From contig JAUICQ010000007.1 of the NCBI GenBank assembly GCA_030427425.1, positions 26,151 through 90,150 on the forward strand: DNA of 64,000 nucleotides, in the 5' to 3' direction. The stretch comes from Fimbriimonadia bacterium (GTDB lineage: Bacteria > Armatimonadota > Fimbriimonadia > Fimbriimonadales > Fimbriimonadaceae). Positions 44,323-53,380 of the stretch are shown here, one piece after another (position 1 is the first letter of the stretch; each line of letters begins with the position of its first letter). Made by a program: the position numbers and the translations under genes. The notes under the pieces were generated by a model, which saw nothing but the letters and a program-made list of their open reading frames with translations, did no database searches and was not told where the DNA came from.

Positions 44323-44793
44323 ATGGATACGAATCGACCTTCATGGGACACTTATTTTATGGAGATTGCCCACCTTGTAAAGACGCGGGCTACTTGTCCG
44401 CGTAGGCAGGTAGGAGCTGTTTTGGTGAGAGAAAAGCGGATTATTGCGACGGGATATAATGGATCGCCGCGTGGCTTGCAGCACTGTCCGGAAGGGGGAG
44501 AAAAGAACGATTGGCCTACTGGGTGCATGCGTGCGGGCCATTGTATACGATCGTTGCATGCGGAGCAGAATGCGCTGCTTCAGGCGGCTATGATTGGTAT
44601 TCCATGTGAGGGGTCTACAATGTATGTAACGTGTCAGCCTTGTAATGCTTGTGCCAAGATGATTATCAATGCAGGAGTAGAGAAGGTAATATACGAAGGA
44701 GACTATCCTGACGAATTTTCATTAGTTCTTTTTACTGAAGCGGGGATGAAATTATACCGTTATATTAATAGGGCTTTAGAGAAAATAGAATAA
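44323..44793 (+). CDS. Deoxycytidylate (dCMP) deaminase, ComEB-like
   Basis: Converts dCMP to dUMP for thymidylate synthesis, using zinc. 156 aa. The Zn ligands are in LHAEQNALLQ and TCQPCNACAKMI, and GYNGSPRGLQHC is typical of the dCMP deaminase/ComEB group rather than cytidine deaminase. The first gene of a tight operon; its TAA overlaps the ATG of the next gene by one base. Confidence 0.93.
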   Translation: MDTNRPSWDTYFMEIAHLVKTRATCPRRQVGAVLVREKRIIATGYNGSPRGLQHCPEGGEKNDWPTGCMRAGHCIRSLHAEQNALLQAAMIGIPCEGSTMYVTCQPCNACAKMIINAGVEKVIYEGDYPDEFSLVLFTEAGMKLYRYINRALEKIE

Positions 44794-45845
44794 TGAATAT
44801 TTTGTGTAGTATAGTAACATCTAATATAATTTGTGAAAAGGAGAATAGTTTAGATTTATACCGTGATCCTTTTATAGCTTTATGTTTATCAACGTTTTTC
44901 TGCGTTATGTTCACTCCGTTAGTGAGGAGGTATGCAATTTCTTCTGGAGCGATAGATGATCCAAATGTTGAGGACAGAAAAATTCACAAGATGCCGATTC
45001 CTCGTTGGGGGGGTATATCGATATTATTTAGTACTCTACTTACATTATTTTTATTGTTGCCTAGTGTTCATTGTGTAAGTAGCTTGCCGCCTTATATATT
45101 TGGGATTGCCGTATGTGGATTTCTGATATCTTTGGTAGGGGCTTATGACGATAGAAATCAGCTTTCTGCTAAAGTGCAAGCACTTTTTTTGCTTAGCATG
45201 GGTGTATTAGTGCAGTATCTATCGGGTGAAGTTCCCTTGGTGCAGATAACTATTACTAATGATCTATTAAAGTATTATTTTGACGTAGATATGCCGGCTA
45301 TAAACTGGATTGTTACTGCTCTTTATATTTTTATTATCACGAAAACAATGGACACGATAGATGGGCTAGATGGCCTAGCAGCTGGTCTTTCAGCAATAGC
45401 TGGCATTACGCTTGTCTTACTATCTATATGGTTTAATCAGCCAGTGCTTGCATTAATATCTGCCTCAGTTGCAGGTTCTGCACTAGGATTTTTAAGACAT
45501 AATTTTAATCCTGCTAAAATATTTTTAGGTACAGCGGGTTCACAGCTTTTAGGATTTCTACTAGCTGTAGTAACGGTGGCAGGACCTTTTGATAAGTTAG
45601 AGGCCCTGATGTTGTTGATACCGCTATTAGTATTTGGAATACCTTTATTTGATGCTTGTAATGTAATAGTGAGAAGGGTGGCAGCAAAGGAAAGTATTAC
45701 GAAAGCGGATAAAAGACATATTCACCATCAGCTTTTGAATCTAGGATTATCACAAAAACAGGTAGTATCTTTATTGTATGTAGTAGCAATCTGTATGTGT
45801 GCGTTATTGCTGATACTAATATTTTTACAAGAAGGTAGGTTCTGA
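44793..45845 (+). CDS. Undecaprenyl-phosphate sugar-1-phosphate transferase, TagO/WecA type
   Basis: 350-aa membrane enzyme of the MraY/WecA/TagO family that loads UDP-GlcNAc-type sugar phosphate onto undecaprenyl phosphate. About ten hydrophobic segments. The motifs are DRKIHKMPIPRWGG, the Asp-rich AYDDRNQL, and MDTIDGLDGLAAG, then FLRHNFNPAKIFLGTAGS and RRVAAKESITKADKRHIHHQ (as KADKRHIHH) in the cytoplasmic loop. It overlaps both neighbours. With wecB and uppP next to it, surface glycan synthesis is likely. Confidence 0.92.
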   Translation: MNILCSIVTSNIICEKENSLDLYRDPFIALCLSTFFCVMFTPLVRRYAISSGAIDDPNVEDRKIHKMPIPRWGGISILFSTLLTLFLLLPSVHCVSSLPPYIFGIAVCGFLISLVGAYDDRNQLSAKVQALFLLSMGVLVQYLSGEVPLVQITITNDLLKYYFDVDMPAINWIVTALYIFIITKTMDTIDGLDGLAAGLSAIAGITLVLLSIWFNQPVLALISASVAGSALGFLRHNFNPAKIFLGTAGSQLLGFLLAVVTVAGPFDKLEALMLLIPLLVFGIPLFDACNVIVRRVAAKESITKADKRHIHHQLLNLGLSQKQVVSLLYVVAICMCALLLILIFLQEGRF

Positions 45846-46993
45846 TTTTAAAGATTCCAAAAATACTTTTCATATGTGGCACGAGGCCAGATGCAATTAA
45901 GACTGCTCCAGTGGTGATGGAGTTGAATAGCTATAGGCATTTGGTGCAACCTGTTTTAGTTTCAACGGGTCAGCATAGTGCTATTTGTACCGATAGTTTG
46001 AATCGGTTTGGATTAACTCCGGATGAGAATTTGAAAATTATGGAACAGGGTCAGACGCTGTCTACGATATCAACGAAGTGTCTTGTTGGGTTAGATGGTA
46101 TCCTGGAAAAGTATAAGCCGAGTGTAGTGTTGGCTCAGGGTGATACTACCACTACTTTTATTGCTTCTTTAAGTGCGTTTTATCATAAGATACCGTTTAT
46201 GCATATTGAAGCCGGATTGCGTACGAATAGTATTTGGGAACCATATCCCGAGGAATTTAACAGGAGAGCGACTGCACTAATCTCTTCTCAGAGTTATGCA
46301 CCTACTATGTATGCGGCAAAAAACTTAATTGACGAGCGTATTAATCCAGATTCCATTTATGTTACAGGCAATACTGGAATAGATGCATTGAAATATGTTT
46401 CTAAAAAGTACAGACAAGAGTGGTATAAAGATACCAATAGTCGAGTGGTGTTAGTAACTACTCATAGAAGAGAGAATTGGGGAAAAGCACAGAAAGATAT
46501 CTCCTATGCAGTAAAAAAACTATCTAATAAGTATCCTGATGTAATGTTTGTAGTATGTCTGCATCCTAACCCTGTAGTAAGGGAGAGCTTGGTACCTATT
46601 CTGAGAGATGTAGATAATATAGATTTAATAGATTTCCCCGATTATCCTAGATTTGTGAAACTGATGGAACGGTGTGATATTGTCCTTACCGATTCTGGTG
46701 GAATTCAGGAGGAGGCACCAACATTTGGAAAGCCTGTCCTAGTACTGAGGAATAACACAGAACGACCCGAGGGCATTGATCAGGGGAATGCTAAGATAGT
46801 AGGTACTGGTATTGAAAGTATTGTAGATAATGTATCGGTACTGCTAGATAATAAGGAGGAGTACCATAATATGTCCGGAGCAAGTAGCCCATACGGAGAT
46901 GGAAATGCTTCTAAGCGTATACGGTATTTATTGTTAAAATATCTTGGGCTGGAGAGTCCGGTGGAGGATATGTGGACTACATTAGCGCAGTAG
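45845..46993 (+). CDS. wecB: UDP-N-acetylglucosamine 2-epimerase (non-ATG start likely)
   Basis: Interconverts UDP-GlcNAc and UDP-ManNAc for surface polysaccharide. The conserved N-terminal block GTRPDAIKTAPVV is encoded in frame before the first usual start, GTG at 45911. The only possible start codons after the upstream stop (45836-45838) are CTG at 45842 and ATT at 45845, with GAAGGTAGG as Shine-Dalgarno. I take ATT; it overlaps the previous stop by one base, the same geometry as the previous gene pair. Other motifs: HIEAGLRT, TLVTTHRREN-like LVTTHRREN, LTDSGGIQEEAPTFGKPVL, and NTERPEG. It overlaps uppP by 22 bases. Confidence 0.9.
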   Translation: MLKIPKILFICGTRPDAIKTAPVVMELNSYRHLVQPVLVSTGQHSAICTDSLNRFGLTPDENLKIMEQGQTLSTISTKCLVGLDGILEKYKPSVVLAQGDTTTTFIASLSAFYHKIPFMHIEAGLRTNSIWEPYPEEFNRRATALISSQSYAPTMYAAKNLIDERINPDSIYVTGNTGIDALKYVSKKYRQEWYKDTNSRVVLVTTHRRENWGKAQKDISYAVKKLSNKYPDVMFVVCLHPNPVVRESLVPILRDVDNIDLIDFPDYPRFVKLMERCDIVLTDSGGIQEEAPTFGKPVLVLRNNTERPEGIDQGNAKIVGTGIESIVDNVSVLLDNKEEYHNMSGASSPYGDGNASKRIRYLLLKYLGLESPVEDMWTTLAQ

Positions 46994-47796
46994 TAATTGG
47001 TCTTATTCAGGGGCTAACGGAATTTTTGCCGATAAGCAGTTCGGCTCATATGCGGATTATTCCATCATTATTAGGGTGGGACGATCCTGGTGCTGGTTTT
47101 ACAGGTGCTATCCAGATAGGTACTTTTATATCTACACTAATTTATTTTAGATTTGAGATTATAGAACTTTTAATTAGTTGGATAAGGAATATTGTATCGT
47201 TAGGGAAGTATCAGGACGATTATGTACGTATAGCGTGGTCGGTTATAGTGGGTACTATTCCCATTGTAGTTGTTGGGTTAATGTATAAGGATGTTATAGA
47301 GCATCAGTTAAGATCTCTATATATTGTGTCTTATAGTATGGTGGGTTTAGCTCTTATTATGTATTTAGCGGAGAGGTTAGTTTACGCTCGTCGCGATTTA
47401 CGGAAAATAAGGGTCTGGGATGGATTCATTATTGGGATATGGCAGGTGTTGGCTCTTATTCCGGGTGCTAGTAGAAGTGGTAGCACTATAGTAGGAGCAT
47501 TGTTCCAAGAGTTAAATCGTGCTTCTGCAGCTAGGTATTCTTTTCTGTTAAGTTTGCCATCTGTGTTAGGGGCTGGAATATTCTGCGTAAAGAATCATTC
47601 AGCTGAATTGTTAGGGGATGCGTTGGGTCCGCTTCTGTTGGGTATGGGTGTTTCTTGTGTGGTTGGATATTATATGCTGAAGACGTTTATCCGCTATTTA
47701 GGTAAAAATACTCTCTGGGTATTTATTGTATACCGACTTGCTTTAGGGATCTTTATTTTTTCCATGTTGAAGCTAGGATTCCTTACAGAGTTTTAG
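46972..47796 (+). CDS. uppP: Undecaprenyl-diphosphatase UppP (BacA)
   Basis: Regenerates the undecaprenyl phosphate carrier in the membrane. 274 aa. The signatures are GLTEFLPISSSAHM near the start and ALIPGASRSGSTIVGALF in the second half, with about eight hydrophobic segments. The GTG start at 46972 lies inside the end of wecB. It closes the operon that also contains tagO/wecA-type and wecB genes, so one transcript would make and recycle the same carrier. Confidence 0.94.
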   Translation: MDYISAVVIGLIQGLTEFLPISSSAHMRIIPSLLGWDDPGAGFTGAIQIGTFISTLIYFRFEIIELLISWIRNIVSLGKYQDDYVRIAWSVIVGTIPIVVVGLMYKDVIEHQLRSLYIVSYSMVGLALIMYLAERLVYARRDLRKIRVWDGFIIGIWQVLALIPGASRSGSTIVGALFQELNRASAARYSFLLSLPSVLGAGIFCVKNHSAELLGDALGPLLLGMGVSCVVGYYMLKTFIRYLGKNTLWVFIVYRLALGIFIFSMLKLGFLTEF

Positions 47797-47810
47797 ATTA
47801 TTACTCCGTT

Positions 47811-48044
47811 GTGGCTTGTGGAAATTTAGTAGGCTTAGATAACACACATACTCCATTTGAAGTAGAACATATTAGCGATTTTAAATTCAAATTGAAGTAT
47901 TCTGGTTTGAAAAAGGATGAAGTGATTAATCATGATTATCAAAGTGATCTAGACTTATGGGAGAAATGTGATAAGGGTTATACATTCTATTTGAAAGACG
48001 AAGATAGTGCAAGTCGTATTAATAGCTATGCTGGAAACATTTAA
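47811..48044 (+). CDS. Small unknown ORF, possible fragment
   Basis: 77 aa from a GTG. The start is uncertain because the frame is open back into uppP. Leading residues (VACGNLVGL) hint at a lipobox or a truncated gene, but no signal peptide is present. It ends before a strong terminator, so it may be translated as the operon's last gene. Confidence 0.35.
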   Translation: MACGNLVGLDNTHTPFEVEHISDFKFKLKYSGLKKDEVINHDYQSDLDLWEKCDKGYTFYLKDEDSASRINSYAGNI

Positions 48045-48102
48045 TGTTTAAAGCCTAACAAAGCATGTTAGTTAATACGGTTAGTGCATTCTAAATTATT
48101 TA

Positions 48103-48161
48103 CTAACGACTCATTTCTTACAGAGATAGTGCTCGAAGGGAATGAGTCGTTAGTTTTTTTT
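48103..48161 (+). terminator. Rho-independent terminator
   Basis: CTAACGACTCATT (48103-48115) pairs perfectly with AATGAGTCGTTAG (48141-48153), followed by T8. It ends the glycan operon and may also act on the convergent minus-strand gene. Confidence 0.88.
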
Positions 48162-48170
48162 ATGCAACCA

Positions 48171-49055
48171 TTAGCTTCCGAGAATAGTTTTCTTTATGGA
48201 GGCGAGGTTGTATGTAACCGTATGTTTTTTGTTCGCTATATATATATGAAGTTCTAGGTTTTTACTCTTGTTAGTAATATAAGGTTTTTCTTTAGCATCA
48301 AGTAGTGGAAAGTTCACATTGAAGTCTGCTTTATAGATGGTATTGGTTGTGTTAGTGGGGATCCAAGTTAAGTCACACTCTTCTATGGTTTTAATTATTT
48401 TTCCATATTTATCTCTCAGGTGTTTCAATTTGTTAGGTTTATAAGCGTAGTATCCAGATTCATCCTCGGATGTTTCGGTGGTATAGCTAAGATCTCCTGG
48501 TTGTTTTTCAGGAAGCACAGTTTTACCGTCTACCTTAAGGATTATACGTACTCCAGCTAAATTATTATACTGCTTGATATCTGTAGTTTCTATGTTGCCT
48601 TGAAAGGATAGAGTTTTGGATGGATTATTAGTAACGAAATTATTAATCTGCTCTACTTTTTCTTCTGTTGTAAGTTCTAGTTTTTTAGCATTAGCAGCAG
48701 ATGCGTAGACGTTTAGTAGGTACAGATCTGGGTGTACGAATGCTTTTGAATTGTGATTATTGAAGAAAGACCAATCGTTGATGAACTGTTTACTAACATA
48801 ATTTGTTGGATTCAGCTTAAGATCGTTTTTCCAGTTACAGAAAGTTCCGTTGTTGTATGCAGTAAGTATGGTTTTTTTGTCGGTTTTAAATAGAGTATTG
48901 ATATCCGATTGATTAATATCTACGGCTTGTTGTTCAACTGTAGTTGTGCTTTTTATATCTGGCTTGGTTGAAGTGTTATCTTCTGCGTAAGTTAATCCTG
49001 TACTAAGCGGTGCTAGTAGGAGAAATGTGTATGTATTCTTCTTTAAAATATTCAT
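48171..49055 (-). CDS. Exported protein of unknown function
   Basis: 294 aa with a signal peptide (MNILKKNTYTFLLLAPLSTG then LTYAED). The mature part is Asn/Thr/Lys-rich, and the second half looks beta-rich (GVRIILKVDGKTVLPE, YKADFNVNFPLLDAKEKPY). Two Cys in the mature part. No recognised domain. It stands alone with a terminator on the convergent side. Confidence 0.65.
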   Translation of the reverse strand: MNILKKNTYTFLLLAPLSTGLTYAEDNTSTKPDIKSTTTVEQQAVDINQSDINTLFKTDKKTILTAYNNGTFCNWKNDLKLNPTNYVSKQFINDWSFFNNHNSKAFVHPDLYLLNVYASAANAKKLELTTEEKVEQINNFVTNNPSKTLSFQGNIETTDIKQYNNLAGVRIILKVDGKTVLPEKQPGDLSYTTETSEDESGYYAYKPNKLKHLRDKYGKIIKTIEECDLTWIPTNTTNTIYKADFNVNFPLLDAKEKPYITNKSKNLELHIYIANKKHTVTYNLASIKKTILGS

Positions 49056-49202
49056 AGTGGTTTAATAATGTATATATATTATTATATACTATCTGTAATA
49101 AACCTGCAGAACGCTGATTATTGTTCCGAAATATTTAATACAAATAAAAATATCACATTTATTTGTATATATCGATATATTAGGATACAATGAAAATAGG
49201 TT

Positions 49203-49550
49203 ATGTATGCATTAAACTTTTATTCTGAACTATACGAGGGAGTGTTAAACGATGCTCGTAAAACTGTTACTATTAGATTAGGCGATAAATCGGATAAGTA
49301 CAAGACGGGTCATATTGTATGGATAACCGTGGGTCCTCGTTACGGTAGACGTCAGAAGTTGTATAGTGCGATTATTGATAAGGTAGACGTGAAGTCTATT
49401 AGTGAGCTTTCTCCTCGTGATATAGAGAGGGAGAATCCTGAATTTCGTAGTGAGGATGATGTAATAGGTGTTCTTACTAGAATTTACGGAGAGTTTATCA
49501 CCCCAGCCCATAAGGTTACGGTAGTTTATTTTTCTAGAATAGACGAATAG
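49203..49550 (+). CDS. ASCH/PUA-like small protein
   Basis: 115 aa with the ASCH-type pattern: ALNFYSELYEGVLNDARKTVTIRLGDKS (as RKTVTIRLGDKS) and then VWITVGPRYGRRQKLYSAIIDKV, a small beta-barrel related to PUA RNA-binding domains. ASCH proteins are thought to bind RNA or nucleotides. The start ATG at 49203 lacks a strong Shine-Dalgarno. Function not known. Confidence 0.7.
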   Translation: MYALNFYSELYEGVLNDARKTVTIRLGDKSDKYKTGHIVWITVGPRYGRRQKLYSAIIDKVDVKSISELSPRDIERENPEFRSEDDVIGVLTRIYGEFITPAHKVTVVYFSRIDE

Positions 49551-49646
49551 GTTCTATTATTGTCCTGAATAGAAAATAGTTAGATGAGTGCCTATTTAAT
49601 TTGGGTATATTTATAGGTAAGAGTCTCTTTTTGGCAGTATTTATAA

Positions 49647-50546
49647 ATGCGTATTATTAATAACCTTATTTATTTAGTGTTTCTCCTTATATGTTTATTA
49701 TTAGGTGGATTTTTCAGTTGGTCTGGTGAGAGTGCTATTGTGAAGGAGTTTGCCAAGCAGACTATATCCAAGACCACTCCTGAGCAAGTATTTAAAGAAG
49801 ACACGAGTATTACTGTATTAGTACTTGGTTGTGATGAAGATCGGCTACCTGGTTCCAAAAAAGTAATTGTTGAAAACGCTCGTAGTGATACAATTCTTGC
49901 GATAAAGTTCGATTTTTCAACGTCTAGAATTACAGGAGTATCTATCCCTCGAGATTTGATGGTGCAGCTTCCTGGTTATAATAGCAATAAGATAAATGCT
50001 TATCATAAGTATGGTGGAGCCATGCTGGCAAAGAAGGCTGCTGAAGCTGTGATGGGGGTTCCGTTGCAGTATACCGTTGTAGTAAATTATAAAATTTTAC
50101 AAGAGATGGTGAATTTAGTTGGTGGGGTTACTTTGGATGTTCCTAAGCGTATGAGATGGACAGACAGAGCTGGTGATTTATACATCAACTTGAATCCTGG
50201 AGTGCAGCATTTAGATGGTTATAATGCGATGTGTTTTGTAAGGTATCGGTATGGCGACAGCGATTATCATCGTCAGCATAGGCAGAAGCAGTTTATCCTT
50301 GCATTTAAAGATGCAGTGCTTTCTAATCCCGTAGTAATTCCGAAATTGCTAGAGAACGTGAAAAGTCTTTTCAAAGATGTTTTTACGTGCGAAGAATTAG
50401 CTTCATTGTTATTATTTGTGTCTAAGATTGGTAATGAAAACATACAATTTGGTACAATACCTACTATAGAGGCTGGTAATTACTACCTGCACTTAAATGA
50501 GAGTAAGAAGCAGAAAGTTTTGCAAGAATACAATTTTACTGGATAG
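49647..50546 (+). CDS. LCP (LytR-CpsA-Psr) family protein
   Basis: 299 aa: an N-terminal membrane segment (LIYLVFLLICLLLGGFFSW), then the extracytoplasmic LCP domain with ARSDTILAIKFD, SIPRDLMVQLPGY, NAYHKYGGA, and FVRYRYGDSDYHRQHRQKQF. LCP enzymes transfer undecaprenyl-linked glycopolymers onto the wall. With the TagO/WecA-type and UppP proteins this suggests wall- or surface-linked glycan, unusual alongside LPS export but known in some diderms. Confidence 0.92.
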   Translation: MRIINNLIYLVFLLICLLLGGFFSWSGESAIVKEFAKQTISKTTPEQVFKEDTSITVLVLGCDEDRLPGSKKVIVENARSDTILAIKFDFSTSRITGVSIPRDLMVQLPGYNSNKINAYHKYGGAMLAKKAAEAVMGVPLQYTVVVNYKILQEMVNLVGGVTLDVPKRMRWTDRAGDLYINLNPGVQHLDGYNAMCFVRYRYGDSDYHRQHRQKQFILAFKDAVLSNPVVIPKLLENVKSLFKDVFTCEELASLLLFVSKIGNENIQFGTIPTIEAGNYYLHLNESKKQKVLQEYNFTG

Positions 50547-50612
50547 TGTTAGCAATAAGTATGGAATAATCAGTAGAGTAATTGCAAAAATAATGCGATA
50601 CAGAGGGATGAA

Positions 50613-51803
50613 TTGAGAATTTTACTGCCTATCGAAATAGATTTACCTAAATTGGAAATGCAAGATGTTACATCTGATACGCCTATCGTCATTAAAAAAT
50701 CGAGTCTGAGTGCTATTAAGCAGTTTTTAGAAGGGGCAATTCAAATACGTAAAAATACTACCAAGGATGAGATAATTGTTATATCCAAAAATGCGAATGG
50801 TGAGAATTCTGTACATACTGCTTCTTTGCAAGATTTAGAAACTTTTATAGCTGGTGGTTGTAAAGCGATTGTAGAAGAGGAATCCTCAGCATCTAATTCA
50901 GAGGTTGCTTCTGAAAGTACAGACGGGGATGATATGATGAACATGATAGATGGCATCATGGATCAGATTGAGAACAGACATGCCCCTGCTGTAGAACCTG
51001 GTAGTATGATGGCAGAGTTAAGTTCGGCATTGGAAGATTTGAATATTGATGCTTTGATGAAGTCGTCAGAAAAATCGGATTCGAAGAAAGGTAGTGAGGC
51101 TGAATTAATTGATATCTCTGGAGAAGTAAGTAAAGCTAAAAAGAAGCCTGCTGCTAAGAAAACTACTACAAAAGCTAGCGGAGCAACTAAAAAAGAGGGT
51201 GTAAAAGATGCAGAGAGTAAAAAAAGTACGGCTAAGGCAAAAACTACATCATCCAAAGCTGCTTCTACCACTAAAAAAGCTGCACCTTCGAGAGCAAAAG
51301 TAGCCAAAAAAGAATCTCAGGTAGTTGATAGTAAATTAGATGTTGCAAGCTCTAACGTTGCCGAAAGTAAGAAGAGTGCGAAGAGTACCAAGAGTACAAC
51401 TGCGAAAGCACCGGCAAAGGGTAAAACTGAGGCTAAAAAAGCAAGCACAACTAAAGCTGCAAAACCAGCCAAGAAGGCAAGTGCAAAGAAAGTAGATGCG
51501 CCAAAGATTACTCCAGAGCAGAATGCTATTATTGCAGAGTTACAAAGTTTAGTAGATTCACAGAATTTAGGGGTTACTATTCTAAGGTTTCAGGATGATA
51601 TTCTTGTTTGTAAAGCTGAAGAAGGTAATAGTACTAGAGTTAAAAATAAAGTTCAGATGCTTACTGGAAAAGCTGTGGAATTACTTTCATCTGAAGAAGT
51701 TAAAGCTAATAAAAATGATAGCAATGGAAAAGATGATTCAGCATCTGGCAAGAGTAAATTGACTGATAGATCGGCATTGATTGATTCGTATTTTGATAAT
51801 TAA
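50613..51803 (+). CDS. Protein with histone-H1-like Lys/Ala-rich centre, next to flhG
   Basis: 396 aa, TTG start at 50613 after GAGGGATG. Three parts: an N-terminal domain of about 90 residues (LPIEIDLPKLEMQDV...), an acidic stretch, a long Lys/Ala/Thr/Ser-rich tract (roughly 170-300, units such as KKPAAKKTTTKA and AKKASTTKAAKPAKKASAKK), and a C-terminal domain (AELQSLVDSQNLGVTILRFQDD). The tract resembles bacterial H1-like DNA-binding tails. It lies 18 bases before flhG, suggesting a joint transcript. I do not recognise the two end domains. Confidence 0.6.
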   Translation: MRILLPIEIDLPKLEMQDVTSDTPIVIKKSSLSAIKQFLEGAIQIRKNTTKDEIIVISKNANGENSVHTASLQDLETFIAGGCKAIVEEESSASNSEVASESTDGDDMMNMIDGIMDQIENRHAPAVEPGSMMAELSSALEDLNIDALMKSSEKSDSKKGSEAELIDISGEVSKAKKKPAAKKTTTKASGATKKEGVKDAESKKSTAKAKTTSSKAASTTKKAAPSRAKVAKKESQVVDSKLDVASSNVAESKKSAKSTKSTTAKAPAKGKTEAKKASTTKAAKPAKKASAKKVDAPKITPEQNAIIAELQSLVDSQNLGVTILRFQDDILVCKAEEGNSTRVKNKVQMLTGKAVELLSSEEVKANKNDSNGKDDSASGKSKLTDRSALIDSYFDN

Positions 51804-51821
51804 TTTTAAATTGTAAGACTT

Positions 51822-52649
51822 ATGAGAACAATAGCAATAACAAGTGGAAAGGGAGGTGTAGGAAAAACAAACCTTACCGTTAATTTAGCAATCGCTTTGG
51901 CACAGCAGACCTACTCTGTTGTGGTATTTGATGCCGATTTTAGTTTGGCTAACTTAGACATTGTCTTTGGAATTCGTGCCGAGCATACGTTGGCAGATAT
52001 GATTAACGAAGATTTGTCTATAACGGATATTCTGGTACGGGGTCCGCATGGGGTTCGTGTTGTTGCTGGTGGTTCAGGTATTAACGAATTGATGCATTTG
52101 AATGAAGATCAGATAAATAAGTTCTTTATTGAGTTTAATAAGCTTCATGGTGTAACTGATTATCTTATTTTCGATACAGCTGCTGGTTTGGGAGAAGATA
52201 TCATGCGTTTCAATGAGGCTGCTGATGAAGTTATATTAGTTTCTACTCCAGATCCTGCTAGTGCTATGGACGCTTATGCTGTTGCAAAACTGATATTCAG
52301 CAGAAATCCTGATGCATATATCAGAGTGCTGATTAACATGGCTGATAATGAGGTGCAGGCGATCCATGTATATGAGAAGCTGGAACAGATTGCTAAGAAG
52401 TTTTTAAATAAAGATCTCCATTATGCCGGTTATATTCCTTTTGATACCAAAGTAACAGAGTGTATACGTAAGAGAGAACCTTATATTTTAACCTCTCCAT
52501 TCTGTGCTGCATCTAAATCTGTTCGTGAGCTTAGTGCTGTTCTTACAGGTAAGCCACCATATACACCAAGATCTTCTAGTATGAGCTTCATACGAAGTTT
52601 GTTAGGTTTAGATGAAGATGTTACTGCTCAAAAAGTAGGATATTACTAG
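51822..52649 (+). CDS. flhG: MinD-like ATPase FlhG (YlxH)
   Basis: 275-aa P-loop ATPase of the MinD/ParA class. The deviant Walker A is SGKGGVGKTN, with DADFSLANLDI and IFDTAAGLGEDIM next. The ending is FlhG-like: RSLLGL then an extended tail, without the MinD membrane helix in a clear form. FlhG sets flagellar number and position, usually with FlhF, which is not in the window. The chromosomal-partition role of MinD cannot be excluded. Confidence 0.88.
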   Translation: MRTIAITSGKGGVGKTNLTVNLAIALAQQTYSVVVFDADFSLANLDIVFGIRAEHTLADMINEDLSITDILVRGPHGVRVVAGGSGINELMHLNEDQINKFFIEFNKLHGVTDYLIFDTAAGLGEDIMRFNEAADEVILVSTPDPASAMDAYAVAKLIFSRNPDAYIRVLINMADNEVQAIHVYEKLEQIAKKFLNKDLHYAGYIPFDTKVTECIRKREPYILTSPFCAASKSVRELSAVLTGKPPYTPRSSSMSFIRSLLGLDEDVTAQKVGYY

Positions 52650-52705
52650 AAATATTTTCAATTTATGTCATAATTTCTTTTAATATGCAAAAAAGATGTT
52701 ATGAC

Positions 52706-53380
52706 ATGAAGTTATTTTTTTTAATTTATCTTAGTTTATTGGTCCCATTTTTTTTATCAGCTGCGGATGTGTTACCACCAAAGGGTGTACCAAGTGCCGT
52801 AGTAGAAAGATTGAATAATCATCTGAATAACCTTGAGTTGCATGAACTACTTTTTAACAGTGTTCTAAATAAGGGTATGTCTGTAGTATATCGGGCTAGC
52901 AGTGGGATTGATGGTGAGAAGAGCAGATGCAGGCTACTCTATATCCTTGACGCGGTGAAGCAGGATATGCTGAGTGCTAAAAAGATGTTACAATCGATGA
53001 AGGATGAGAAGGATAGTTCGTGCGAGCTTCCTTGTCCGATTCCTGCAGCTAGTGATAGTAAGATTGCAGAGTATGTCTCTATTAATTTACATTTTGAAAG
53101 TATATACAATTATTATATGTATGTTTTAGCGGAGATATACTGTGGTATTTTTCCATTAATTTCCTTAGGAGCAGATAGAGATGTGATAGAAAAAAAGTAT
53201 CTAGAGTTACTAGAGAATCAGGCTGCTCATTTAGATTCTAACAGTAGTGTTTCCAAACGATCTAGGCGATCGGTTGGGTATGTCTGTTTTGAAAGATCTG
53301 TTTGTGATAAAAAATATCAGGAGATATACACTAAGTTAGAAAACGATTTAACTAAGAGTATGGAATGGATGTGGAAGTAA
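52706..53380 (+). CDS. Exported helical protein of unknown function
   Basis: 224 aa from the ATG at 52706, which gives a signal peptide (MKLFFLIYLSLLVPFFLSAA). The mature protein is helical with several Cys (CRLLYILDAV, CELPCPIP, CFERSVCD), and a basic SKRSRRS in the C-terminal third. It may form disulphides, in keeping with an extracytoplasmic site. The last 33 bases overlap the convergent cdd. Confidence 0.6.
   Translation: MKLFFLIYLSLLVPFFLSAADVLPPKGVPSAVVERLNNHLNNLELHELLFNSVLNKGMSVVYRASSGIDGEKSRCRLLYILDAVKQDMLSAKKMLQSMKDEKDSSCELPCPIPAASDSKIAEYVSINLHFESIYNYYMYVLAEIYCGIFPLISLGADRDVIEKKYLELLENQAAHLDSNSSVSKRSRRSVGYVCFERSVCDKKYQEIYTKLENDLTKSMEWMWK

Noticed and set aside
47811..48044. Lipoprotein call for the small ORF
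   Set aside because: ACGN near the start resembles a lipobox, but no hydrophobic signal precedes it.
52706..53380. Host furin site SKRSRRS
   Set aside because: A basic run in one exported protein is not evidence for processing; likely chance.
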